Assembly (NCBI GenBank): GCA_965221785.1
Contig: CBDCSR010000003.1
Location: forward strand, 868,001 to 932,000
Length of the DNA: 64,000 nt
Reading direction: 5' to 3'
Source: BD2-11 sp965221785
GTDB taxonomy: Bacteria; Gemmatimonadota; Gemmatimonadetes; Longimicrobiales; Gaopeijiaceae
Positions within the stretch are counted from its first letter, which is position 1; each line of letters opens with the position of its first letter. Positions 27,424 through 35,918 of the stretch are shown one piece after another. Under the pieces are notes generated by a model. It had not been told where the DNA came from. It saw nothing but the letters and a program-made list of their open reading frames with translations, and did not search any database. The position numbers and the translations under genes were made by a program.

Positions 27424-28377
27424 TCAGGTCACCCACCCGCGCATCGCGACCACGCCTGACGGGGCGAGCGCCTCCACGATGCGCGCCTCCTTTGGACCGG
27501 ATCCGTCCGCCAGGGCCGGAGCCGGGCCCGCGAGCACGATCGGCTGGTCCACGAAGAGCGGCGCCAGCGCCCGGTAGCGGAACTGCCTCACTGGACGCGG
27601 GCTGTGTCGGTTGGCGGCATCCAGGAGGAGAAGCGTGGTCAGCGGACCATGCACCAGGAGCCCGGGATAGCCTTCCTGCCGCGTGACGTAGGGATGGTCG
27701 TAGTGGATGCGGTGGCCGTTGTAGGTCAGGGCCGAGAACTGGAAGAGCGTGACCGTGGTGGGGAGGAAGGTCTCGGTCCATTCGGGGGTGGGGCCGGTAC
27801 CCTCGCCGTCCCTGCTCGCCACGTCGCGCGCGCCCGCCGCCGGGGCTGAGCCGCCGCCCTGGCCGGATGTGGCCGCCTGCCGCGGGGCGGACTTCTGCCG
27901 GGCGGTTGCCGCGGACGCGTGCGGCGCGGGCTCCCGGTACACGATCACCTGCTCTTCCTCCACGCACCGGCGATCCCCCTGCAGGACCGCGTGGCCCACG
28001 GTCACGAAGGCCAGCCGGCCGCTCCGCCCCCGCTTCTCGGTGACGCTCAGGATCTCCGATCTGAGTTCGGCCGGCTCACCGAGGGCGACCGGCCGCAGCG
28101 TCCGGAGCGTCCCACCTGCCCACATGCGCCGGGGCAGGTCGACATCGGGCATGAAGTCCCCGCGCACCTCGTGTCCGTCGCGCGCCAGACGGGAAGCGCG
28201 GGTGGGCTGCCTGAAATAGAGCCAGTGCCATCCCAGCGGGAGGACGTCGCCCTCCGCAATGCCACGCGGATCGCGGTCGAGCAGACCGAGCATGGCCTGG
28301 GCCGGCCCGGGCGCAAGAATGTCGGTGTACATCCGCGTGCGCCTCTCGCCTTCGGCCGGGACCGCCGATTCCTTCAT
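27424..28377 (-). CDS. MaoC-like dehydratase of the mesaconyl-C4-CoA hydratase type
   Basis: A 317-residue double hot-dog protein. The N-terminal half has LPLGWHWLYFRQPTRASRL and MPDVDLPRRMWAGG. The C-terminal half contains TLFQFSALTYNGHRIHYD, the hydratase motif with catalytic Asp/His region, and PGLLVHGPLTTLLLLDAA. This combination is characteristic of mesaconyl-C4-CoA hydratase/HTD2-like enzymes, which add or remove water on branched C4/C5 acyl-CoA or acyl thioesters. The start overlaps the stop of the CitE-like lyase gene by four bases, and the acyl-CoA dehydrogenase lies just ahead, so the three likely act in one pathway. Confidence 0.82.
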   Translation of the reverse strand: MKESAVPAEGERRTRMYTDILAPGPAQAMLGLLDRDPRGIAEGDVLPLGWHWLYFRQPTRASRLARDGHEVRGDFMPDVDLPRRMWAGGTLRTLRPVALGEPAELRSEILSVTEKRGRSGRLAFVTVGHAVLQGDRRCVEEEQVIVYREPAPHASAATARQKSAPRQAATSGQGGGSAPAAGARDVASRDGEGTGPTPEWTETFLPTTVTLFQFSALTYNGHRIHYDHPYVTRQEGYPGLLVHGPLTTLLLLDAANRHSPRPVRQFRYRALAPLFVDQPIVLAGPAPALADGSGPKEARIVEALAPSGVVAMRGWVT

Positions 28378-29294
28378 TTGCGTGCTCCCCGGTCGGCGGC
28401 CGCGCGCGCGCGGGCCAGGACGCGCCGGGCCACCTCGGCGACCGGTCGGTCCACCATGCGGCCCTCCAGTGCGACCGCGCCGCCGCCGGCTTCCCTGTCC
28501 GCGTCCAGAATGCGGCGTGCGCGCTCGACTTCGAGTTCCGAGGGCGTGAACACCTCGTGGATGACCGGAAGCTGCGCCGGATGGATGGCCATCTTTCCGG
28601 CAAATCCCAGGAGACGGACCCTGCCGGCCTCCTCGCGCAGGCCGCTCATCTCACCGAAATCGACGGACGGCATGTCGATGGCGTCGAGCCCGCTCAGGGC
28701 GGCGGCGTGGACCACGCGAGAGCGCGCGTAGAGGAGCGGTTCCCAGCTGGGGTCGGCGCGCAGCTCGATGGCCAGGTCGAAGCCGCCGAAGACGAGCCCC
28801 GCGACGGCCGGTGACGCCTGCCCGATGTCGACCGCGTTTTCGAGTCCGAGCGCCGTCTCGATGAGGGCAAACAGCGGCGCACCATCGCGGAGAAGCCGGG
28901 CCGCGCGACGCAGCCGGGCGGCGGTCCTGACCTTGGGGATCATGAACGCATCGGGTTGGCGAGTGCCGCCGAGCGCTTCGGCGTCCGCTCGTCCCAGCTC
29001 CGTGTCGGGGTCGTTGATGCGAATGATGAGGTGGGGCGGGGCGGCGTCGTTCCGGGGGCCTTCGGCCGGCCGCTCTGCCAGGAAGCGCACGGCCGCTTCG
29101 CGCGCCACCGCCTTCCGCTGCGGAGGCACCGCGTCCTCCAGGTCGATGCACACGGCGTCCGCCCCGGCCGCCAGCGCCTTGCCGAAGCGGTCCGGACGGT
29201 ATCCCGGAACGAACAGTATCGAGCGGCAGCCAAGCTGCGCATGGGAATGCCCGGCCGCCCCCGTCCCGTCCGTTGCACGTGGCCCGTCGTTCAT
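28374..29294 (-). CDS. CitE/HpcH-type CoA ester lyase
   Basis: A 306-residue TIM-barrel lyase. It shows RSILFVPGYRPDRFGKAL, VCIDLEDAVPPQRKA, FMIPKVRTAARL, FALIETALGLENAV and a C-terminal AIHPAQLPVIHEVFTPS, which match the malyl/citramalyl-CoA lyase group. The Glu and Asp residues of DLEDAV and IETALG would hold the Mg ion. It could cleave citramalyl-CoA or malyl-CoA into acetyl- or propionyl-CoA plus an oxoacid. It is coupled to the MaoC gene downstream and lies 12 bp after the acyl-CoA dehydrogenase. Confidence 0.87.
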   Translation of the reverse strand: MNDGPRATDGTGAAGHSHAQLGCRSILFVPGYRPDRFGKALAAGADAVCIDLEDAVPPQRKAVAREAAVRFLAERPAEGPRNDAAPPHLIIRINDPDTELGRADAEALGGTRQPDAFMIPKVRTAARLRRAARLLRDGAPLFALIETALGLENAVDIGQASPAVAGLVFGGFDLAIELRADPSWEPLLYARSRVVHAAALSGLDAIDMPSVDFGEMSGLREEAGRVRLLGFAGKMAIHPAQLPVIHEVFTPSELEVERARRILDADREAGGGAVALEGRMVDRPVAEVARRVLARARAAADRGARK

Positions 29295-29306
29295 CGTTCG
29301 CGGCCC

Positions 29307-30455
29307 CTAGAACGACCTCGGCATCCCAAGCACGTGCGTCGCCACATGGCTGAGCACGAGGTTGTTCGCGACCGGGGCGATCAGGTACAGGCGGGCCTCG
29401 CGGAACTTGCGCTCGATTCCGTATTCCGCAGCCATTCCCCAGCCGCCGAAGGCGTCCATGGCCGCGTTGGCCGCCTTCCACGCCGCGCGCGAGGCCAGGT
29501 ACTTGGCCATGTTGGGGCCGTCCCCGCGGGTCTCGCCCGCGTCAAAGTCCCGGGCCGCTTCGTCCCTGACCGCGGCTGCCGCGCGCACGTCCATGTACGC
29601 GTCGGCGATTGGGAACTGCACGCCCTGATTCGCTCCGATGGGCCGGTCGAAGACGCGCCGGGAGCGGGCGTACCGGGACGCCCGCTCCACGAAGTAGAGC
29701 CCGTCCCCCACCGACTCCGAGGCCAGCAGAATGCGCTCCGCGTTCATCCCGGACATGATGTAGCGGAAGCCTCGGCCCTCCTCTCCGATTCGATTCTCTG
29801 CCGGCACCTCGACACCATCGAAGAAGACCTCGCAGCTCTCGTGGTTGATCATGGTGTCGATGGGCTTCACGCGGAGCGCGTCTCCGGCATCGCGCAGGTC
29901 CACGATAAACACCGAGAGGCCTCCGGTGCGCTTCTCCACCTCGTCCAGCGGCGTGGTGCGCGCCAGCAGGATCATGAGGTCGGACTGGCGCACCCGCGAG
30001 ATGAAGACCTTCTGGCCCGTGACGACATATCGGCGCCCCCGCCTCTCGGCGAAGGTGCGGATGCGGGTGGTGTCGGAGCCGGCGTCCGGCTCGGTCACGG
30101 CGAAGGCCTGGAGCCGCAGCTTGCCGGACGCGATGCCCGGGAGGTAGCGCCGTTTCTGCTCCTCCGAGCCGTGGCGCAGCATGGTGCCCATCGTGTACAT
30201 CTGCGCGTGACAGGCGGCGGAGTTCGCGCCGGAGCGATTGATCTCCTCCAGGATGACGCTGGCCTCCCGGATGCCCAGCCCCATCCCCCCGTACTCCTCG
30301 GGGATCAGGCACGCCAGGTAGCCCGCGTCGGTCAGCGCGTCGACGAACTCGTGCGGGTATGCGCGGGTTTCGTCGGAGGCCCGCCAGTAGTCGTTGTCGA
30401 AGCGCGCGCAGAGCGACCGGACGCCGGTCCGGAGTTCATCGTGGAGGGAGGCCAT
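29307..30455 (-). CDS. Acyl-CoA dehydrogenase
   Basis: A 382-residue flavoprotein of normal family length. It has the substrate/FAD segment QAFAVTEPDAGSDTTRIRT, the YVVTGQKVFISR strand, and the C-terminal helical domain with DAFGGWGMAAEYGIERKFREAR. That last segment supplies the catalytic Glu in the usual position for short/medium-chain members. It is the first gene of a three-gene cluster with lyase and hydratase. A role in oxidising a branched dicarboxyl-CoA such as methylsuccinyl-CoA is possible but not shown. Confidence 0.9.
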   Translation of the reverse strand: MASLHDELRTGVRSLCARFDNDYWRASDETRAYPHEFVDALTDAGYLACLIPEEYGGMGLGIREASVILEEINRSGANSAACHAQMYTMGTMLRHGSEEQKRRYLPGIASGKLRLQAFAVTEPDAGSDTTRIRTFAERRGRRYVVTGQKVFISRVRQSDLMILLARTTPLDEVEKRTGGLSVFIVDLRDAGDALRVKPIDTMINHESCEVFFDGVEVPAENRIGEEGRGFRYIMSGMNAERILLASESVGDGLYFVERASRYARSRRVFDRPIGANQGVQFPIADAYMDVRAAAAVRDEAARDFDAGETRGDGPNMAKYLASRAAWKAANAAMDAFGGWGMAAEYGIERKFREARLYLIAPVANNLVLSHVATHVLGMPRSF

Positions 30456-30567
30456 TCACCGTCCCATCGAGTACATGTCGGTGCGGAACCGGAATTGATC
30501 CGATCCGGATACTGGACGCAAGCAATCCGGCTTGCCCGGGGCGGCTGATCCTCCACCAGCCAACCTT

Positions 30568-32931
30568 TCAGGGAGAACGCGCGGGCATGAAATAGCCGAC
30601 GCCGCGCTCGTTGCAGATGTAGGCCGGGTTGGTCGCGTCGTCTCCCAGCTTGCGGCGCAGCCGCTTCACGACGGCCCGCACCAGCTTGGGGTCGGGCGGG
30701 CGTCGCTCTCCTCCGCGCCACGCCTGGCGCAGCAGCGACTCGTGTGTCAGCACCCGTCCCGCGTTGACCGACAGCACGCGCAGCAGCTCGTACTCGGTCG
30801 GCGTCAACTGAACCTCCTGGCCCGCAACGGCGACGTGCCGCTGGTCGTAGCGGATGGCCAGTTCCCCCAGGACAAACGGCTCGGGCCCGGCTACGCGTCG
30901 CAGGGCGGCCCGCACCCTGGCCGTCAACTCTGACGGGGAGAAGGGCTTGACGATGTAGTCGGCAGCGCCCGCATCCAGCGCCCGGACGATCGTCTCATCC
31001 CGGCCGTAGGCCGAGATGAAGATGACGGGCAGGTCGCTCAACTCCGGAACCTGCTCCATCAGCGCGATGCCGTCGGTTCCGGGCAGCAGCAGGTCCAGCA
31101 GAACCAGCCCGGGCCGGTGCCGCGCGACGAGGCTGGCAACCTCCTCCGCGTCTCCCGTCACGACGGGTGCGTAGCCTGCCCCGTTGAGCGCGTCCCGGAG
31201 GTACCGAAGCGTCCGGGGGTCGTCGTCGACCACCAGGATGCGCGTCTTCTCCTGCCCTTGCCGAGCTGCGCGCGCGCCAGCCAGGGCGAGACCTTCCGAG
31301 GCGGTTGCCCTCCCCTCGGCCACGGGGACCGTGAAGGTGAACCGCGCGCCCTGCCCTACGCCGTTGCTTTCGGCCCGGATTCGGCCCCCGTGCGCCTCCA
31401 CCAGGCCCTTGCAGATGCTCAGGCCGAGCCCGGTCCCCGCCCCGCTCCGCTCCCGGTCTCCGCCGGCCGGCGCGGCGTACTTGCGGAACAGGTGCGGCAG
31501 GCGTTCCGGTGACACGCCGCGGCCCCTGTCGCTCACGGAGATCGCGACATGCACGCCTTCCCGTTTGGCGTCGATCCGGATGGGCGACGATTCGGGAGAG
31601 TATTTCGCCGCGTTGGACAGCAGGTTGTTCAGGACCTGAACGATGCGCGCCCGGTCGGCCAGCACCCGGGGCAGGTCTTCCGGCAGGTCGATGTTGAGCT
31701 GATGCCTTCCGGCGCCGCTCACGAACGTGCTCCGCGCCTGGTCCACGAGAGCCGCGACTTCCGCCGGCTCGGGCGACACCGAAAGGGTGCCGGTCACGAT
31801 GCGCCCGTGGTCGAGCAACTCGCCGATCAGGCCGCGCATGCGGTCGGCCTGGTCGTCGATGACCCGGAAGAACTGCAGCATTTCAGCCGGGTCCGGTGCC
31901 GGGGAGGCGCCCAGAACGGTCGCCGTGGAGCCCTTGATCGAGATCAGCGGCGTGCGCAACTCGTGGCTCACGATCCCAAGGAACTCGGCGCGCATGCGCT
32001 CCAGTTCCTCCAGCGGCTCCAGATCCTGCAGCGTTACCACGACCGACAGGACGGTGCCGTCGCCCGCCTGGATCGGTGTCGAGTTGACCAGGGTGGTCAC
32101 GCTCCGGCCATCCGGCACGGAGAGCGTCATCTCCTCGGCGCGCACCGTCTCGGCTTGGCCCAGTTGCTGGGCCAGCGGGAACTCCGCCAACGCAACCTCC
32201 CGCCCGTCCGCGCGGCGACAGGTGACCATCTCCAGCAGTTGCGCCAGAGCGTAACCGGGCATGTCGAGTGCGTCGACGATCCGGCGCGCCTCCCGGTTGA
32301 CCGACACGGGCGCGCCGGTCGGCGCGTCAAAGACCACAACGCCTACCGGCGAAGTCTCGATGAGCGTCTCCAGGTCGGCCCGCGCCCTCCGTTCCTCGCG
32401 ATGGGCGCGAGCGTTGGCGATCGCCGTCGCCGCCTGGGCGGCGAACAGCGTCAGCACCTCCTCATCGTCGCTCGTGAACTCCCGGCCGCCCTCCTTCTCG
32501 GCAAGAAAGAAGTTGCCGACGTTCATTTCGCGGTGTCGCAAGGGCGTGCCCTGCATCGTCCTGGATCGCATCAGCTCCGTCGAGAAGCCGAGTGCGCGGA
32601 CGTAGGCGGGCAAGTCCCCCACGCGAATCGGCGCGGCGAGCCCCCTGAAATGCTCGAAGAGCCGCGGGCCGTCCGGCCAGGCGACCATGTCGTCCTTCTC
32701 GGCCGGCGTGAAGCCGGAGGTCACGAACTCCTCGATCCGTCCAGCCCCGTCCACGGTGGCGATCACGCCGTAGCGCGCCCCGGTCAGCACGCGCGCGCTG
32801 TCGACGACCTCCTGCAGCACGGTGTCGAGGTCCAGGCTGGCGCTCGCGCGCAGCACCGCCGCGCTCAGCCTGGACACGCGTTCCCTGAGCGCCTCGATCT
32901 CTCTCCTCAACTCGCCAGACTCGCCCGCCAT
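30568..32931 (-). CDS. Single-chain GAF-PAS-histidine kinase-receiver-OmpR-type DNA-binding protein
   Basis: A 787-residue soluble protein with a full signalling chain. A helical start and GAF domain (~20-185, GARYGVIATVDGAGRIEEFV) are followed by a PAS-like segment (~190-310). The HisKA motif FLGIVSHELRTPLISIKG lies near residue 323. The HATPase has SDRGRGVSPERLPHLF and GTGLGLSICKGLVEAHGG. The receiver has ILVVDDDPRT and VLLDLLLPG, with phospho-Asp near 611. An OmpR/PhoB winged helix ends the chain (LTPTEYELLRVLSVNAGRVL; YICNERGVGYFMP). No TM segment is visible, so it probably senses a cytoplasmic cue and regulates transcription directly. Having both kinase and DNA-binding output in one polypeptide is uncommon. 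Confidence 0.92.
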   Translation of the reverse strand: MAGESGELRREIEALRERVSRLSAAVLRASASLDLDTVLQEVVDSARVLTGARYGVIATVDGAGRIEEFVTSGFTPAEKDDMVAWPDGPRLFEHFRGLAAPIRVGDLPAYVRALGFSTELMRSRTMQGTPLRHREMNVGNFFLAEKEGGREFTSDDEEVLTLFAAQAATAIANARAHREERRARADLETLIETSPVGVVVFDAPTGAPVSVNREARRIVDALDMPGYALAQLLEMVTCRRADGREVALAEFPLAQQLGQAETVRAEEMTLSVPDGRSVTTLVNSTPIQAGDGTVLSVVVTLQDLEPLEELERMRAEFLGIVSHELRTPLISIKGSTATVLGASPAPDPAEMLQFFRVIDDQADRMRGLIGELLDHGRIVTGTLSVSPEPAEVAALVDQARSTFVSGAGRHQLNIDLPEDLPRVLADRARIVQVLNNLLSNAAKYSPESSPIRIDAKREGVHVAISVSDRGRGVSPERLPHLFRKYAAPAGGDRERSGAGTGLGLSICKGLVEAHGGRIRAESNGVGQGARFTFTVPVAEGRATASEGLALAGARAARQGQEKTRILVVDDDPRTLRYLRDALNGAGYAPVVTGDAEEVASLVARHRPGLVLLDLLLPGTDGIALMEQVPELSDLPVIFISAYGRDETIVRALDAGAADYIVKPFSPSELTARVRAALRRVAGPEPFVLGELAIRYDQRHVAVAGQEVQLTPTEYELLRVLSVNAGRVLTHESLLRQAWRGGERRPPDPKLVRAVVKRLRRKLGDDATNPAYICNERGVGYFMPARSP

Positions 32932-33315
32932 CCTTCACTCCCATCCGAACCGGTGCGCTGCGCGCGGCAGACACGCCCCAGATGCGTCCGTTCGCGCTGT
33001 GTCGCTCGCTTGTCACGAAGATATACGGTAATTGTCGCGCGACAATAGGGAGGACACCCTGACGTTACGGCGGAACACCAGAGGCCTGAATCAAGGCAAG
33101 AAGTCACGTAACTTCAACCAGGGCTGCACGATCTGCGCTTCCCGCCGTTGTACTGGACTTGGCTGGACCACGCCGCGAAAGCGGGAAAACCACACCTGAA
33201 TGGCGGGACTTCGCCCCCTCTCACCGAACAGCTTGTTTTCGGCTTCACCCTTGATCCGCGCCCACGTCTGGTTTCCATGTTTCTGCAAGTCCCATCAGGT
33301 GCGGGGGCGTCGGCG
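32932..33315. other. Intergenic stretch carrying dispersed-repeat copy A
   Basis: 384 bp without a supported gene. Most of it (33069-33212) is the repeat described separately. The rest shows no clear promoter or terminator. A 65-codon minus-strand frame at 33091-33288 ends within the repeat and may be a gene remnant. Confidence 0.5.
33069..33212 (-). repeat. Dispersed repeat copy A
   Basis: About 144 bp that align with 51289-51433 over nearly their whole length (shared GGCGGAACACC, GGGCTGCACGATCTGCG, CCGTTGTACTGGAC, CGCGAAAGCGGGAA). A shorter core is shared with 57279-57345. On the minus strand all three copies end an open frame at the same stop, with similar C-termini. Here it reads QIVQPWLKLRDFLP then TGA (stop at 33091-33093). 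Confidence 0.8.
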
Positions 33316-34542
33316 TCATTCCAGGGGGATCTCGCGGCCGCCGAGCACGGTGATCCAGACGAGCAGCCCGTAGAACACGGGCAGGAGAATCACGGCACCG
33401 ATCATGGCCATCAGCGGAATCGTTCCGATGCCGGAAAAGCCGAGCACGGCAACCGCGGCGGCCGACGCGAAGGTGACGCGCCCGGCGCCGCGGTAGAGTC
33501 GCCGGGCTTCCTTCGGGAGGCGGATCAGCCGCATCAGCGCGCCGATGCTGAGCAGCGCCAGCGCCATGGCTCCGGCGAGCAGCCACCGCGCTTCGGCGGG
33601 CACCCCTTCGGACGCGTGCTCGACGATGTTGAGCGTTGCCGCCCCGACCGCGACGATCCCGAATCCGGTCGTTAGGTGGAGATAGATCCACCCATAGCGC
33701 TTCCCGAAGCTCGGCGGGGGAGGGCGATGCGAAACGAAGTCGAAGTAGAGCCACCACAGGCCGAACGCGAGGAACATGCCGAGGGCGGCCGTGGCCCCCA
33801 CGGTGGCGCCGAGTTGGTGACTTTCGGCGACGCCCCGGATCACGCCGACGATGACCTCGCCCAGCACGATGATGGTGAAGAGGCCGAAGCGCTCGACCGT
33901 GGACGCGGTCGTGCTGACGCTTCTTTCGAGTTCGGCGGTCGCGCCGGGGTCGGACCGCCTCCCGAGGAAGACCGCGAACGGCATGACGAGCAGGATGCCA
34001 CCGCCGACGCCCCACAGGAGCATGGTCAACTCGTCGGACATGAGCGCCGATGCGGCGAAGACCACCGCAACCAGAAGGACCGACGCCGCGTAGTGGCGCG
34101 ACAGCGTTCGGTGCGCCGCGTCATGGACGCCGGTTCGCCACCACAGGTAGGCCACGATGAGGAGGTGGAACGCGAAGGATAGCGCGAAACCCGCGGCCCC
34201 TTCGCCGAACGCCGAGTGCGCGAAGACCGCCATGGCCCCCACCGCGAACATCTGGGCAAAGGTGAAGACCCGCGTGCGGAGATCGTTCCGTCCGTGCCAC
34301 TCGTGGTACATCGAGCCGTTCAGCCACGCGAGCCACACGAGCGTGAACAGGAAAGCCGCCCGGGAGATCCCTGCGGCGTCGACGTGGCCGGCCAGAAAGT
34401 GACCCACCTCCGCGATGACCACGACGTAGACCAGATCGTAGAAGAGCTCCAGGAACGTGACCCGCCGGTCCTCGACAACTTCGCTCGTGGGTCGTGGCGG
34501 GCGCCACAGCGACCGAATGGAGATGCGGGGGATGTTCATCAT
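33316..34542 (-). CDS. ltrA: LtrA family membrane protein
   Basis: A 408-residue protein with about 10-12 TM helices. The N-terminus RRVTFLELFYDLVYVVVIAEVGHFLAGH is the family signature of low-temperature-requirement protein A, followed by FLFTLVWLAWLNGSMYHEW and VAVFAHSAFGEG-like helices. GGGAGG lies about 13 bases before the two consecutive ATGs. The biochemical function of LtrA proteins is not established. No operon partner is obvious; the SDR gene lies on the same strand upstream. Confidence 0.88.
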   Translation of the reverse strand: MMNIPRISIRSLWRPPRPTSEVVEDRRVTFLELFYDLVYVVVIAEVGHFLAGHVDAAGISRAAFLFTLVWLAWLNGSMYHEWHGRNDLRTRVFTFAQMFAVGAMAVFAHSAFGEGAAGFALSFAFHLLIVAYLWWRTGVHDAAHRTLSRHYAASVLLVAVVFAASALMSDELTMLLWGVGGGILLVMPFAVFLGRRSDPGATAELERSVSTTASTVERFGLFTIIVLGEVIVGVIRGVAESHQLGATVGATAALGMFLAFGLWWLYFDFVSHRPPPPSFGKRYGWIYLHLTTGFGIVAVGAATLNIVEHASEGVPAEARWLLAGAMALALLSIGALMRLIRLPKEARRLYRGAGRVTFASAAAVAVLGFSGIGTIPLMAMIGAVILLPVFYGLLVWITVLGGREIPLE

Positions 34543-34630
34543 CGTTGGTCAAGCCTCCCGGCCGTCGACCGGCTCACGGCTCCGCCACGATTCGCCGTCG
34601 GCAACTCGCTGAAGGGCATCGCCGCCGGTG

Positions 34631-35545
34631 TCATGCGCGGACGGCCTCCTGGCTGAGCGACCACAGGCGCTCGACGGCCGCATCGTCGAGCACCTCCTCG
34701 TCGTGCCGCCGGACGGCGTCCTCGTACACGTACTGCCCGCTCACGCCGTCGTACCGCGGCGACAGGGCGACCGAGAGGATCCGTTCCGCGGCGACTTCCG
34801 GCGGGGAAGCAAACGCCTTCATCAGCAGCCCTAGGACCCGTCTCGGACCTTTGAGGTCGCGCACCAGGGCCGTTTGGGTGAATCCGGGATGGAGAACGTT
34901 GACCGTGACACCGGTGCCTTCGAGGCGACGGGCGAGCGCCCGGGTCGCCATGTTCGTGGCCAGCTTGGATTGCGAATACGCCTTGAGCGCGCCCCAGTTG
35001 CGCGCAAGCTGAAGATCGTCGAAGTGGATGTGTCCCGTACCCGCCGCGGCGGAGGAAAGGTGGACGATGCGCGCCGGGGCCGACTCCCTCATCCGGTCGA
35101 GCAGCAGTTGCGTCAACAGATGGGGGCCAAGGTAGTTGACCGCCCAGGTCGTCTCGTAACCGTCCGGGGATAGGGTACGCTCCCACACGAGGACGCCGGC
35201 GCAGTTGACCAGAAGGTCGATGCGCGGGCACTGTTCCAGCAGCGTGGCGGCGCAGGCGCGAACGCTTTCCAGCGAGCCCAGGTCGCACTCGACGCCGACC
35301 GCGCGCGCCGTGCCGGCCAACCGGTTGAGATCGTCAACCGTGCGCGCGGTCTTCCCGGGGTTGCGGCCGACGATATGGAGGGTCGCATTCATCCGTGCGA
35401 GCCGCCGGACCGCCAGGCGGCCCATGCCATCGGTTCCCCCGGTGAACACAACCCGCTTGCCGGTCAGGTCGCGGCGCACCGACTCGGCGGGCCGCCTCCG
35501 CCTGCGCAACATGGCCAGATACATGCCAAGCCTGCCTTCGGACAT
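34631..35545 (-). CDS. Short-chain dehydrogenase/reductase
   Basis: 304 residues from ATG 35545, chosen because GGAGG sits 8 bases ahead; the open frame runs 30 codons further upstream. A short basic N-terminus precedes the Rossmann motif TGGTDGMGRLAVRRLARM. The family continues with CDLGSLESV, LLVNCAGVL (NNAG-like), LSSAAAGTGHI with the Ser, and the catalytic YSQSK (LKAYSQSKLATN). This resembles retinol-dehydrogenase/protochlorophyllide-reductase-like SDRs. Substrate unknown. Confidence 0.9.
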   Translation of the reverse strand: MSEGRLGMYLAMLRRRRRPAESVRRDLTGKRVVFTGGTDGMGRLAVRRLARMNATLHIVGRNPGKTARTVDDLNRLAGTARAVGVECDLGSLESVRACAATLLEQCPRIDLLVNCAGVLVWERTLSPDGYETTWAVNYLGPHLLTQLLLDRMRESAPARIVHLSSAAAGTGHIHFDDLQLARNWGALKAYSQSKLATNMATRALARRLEGTGVTVNVLHPGFTQTALVRDLKGPRRVLGLLMKAFASPPEVAAERILSVALSPRYDGVSGQYVYEDAVRRHDEEVLDDAAVERLWSLSQEAVRA

Positions 35546-35918
35546 TGTGATGCCTCCATCCTTTGGACGCCGGTTCCCGCGCTCGCCGGTCCCGGCCGCA
35601 GCGGCCCTGGGGCTTCCATCATCGCACGAACCCATGTCTCTCGGAGCAACGAGTGAGTGTCGGCTTCCGGGATCTCATGGCCTCGCATGGAAATCTAACG
35701 GAACACGACCGCTGGAACTCGCTCACGTTTCGATGGTCCCGGAAGCTCTGGACCGGGGCCGGAAGCGGCACGTTTCGCGTACGTTACGACGTTGCGGCGG
35801 GTCTCCCGTGGGCACGAGGGTTATCCCGGTATCGGCTTTGCTGCCCCACAATTATGCGCGCCGTCCGAAGCTATCAAAATCAAGGGATCCCGCTAAATCA
35901 ACTGTCGTGAATCCGTCG

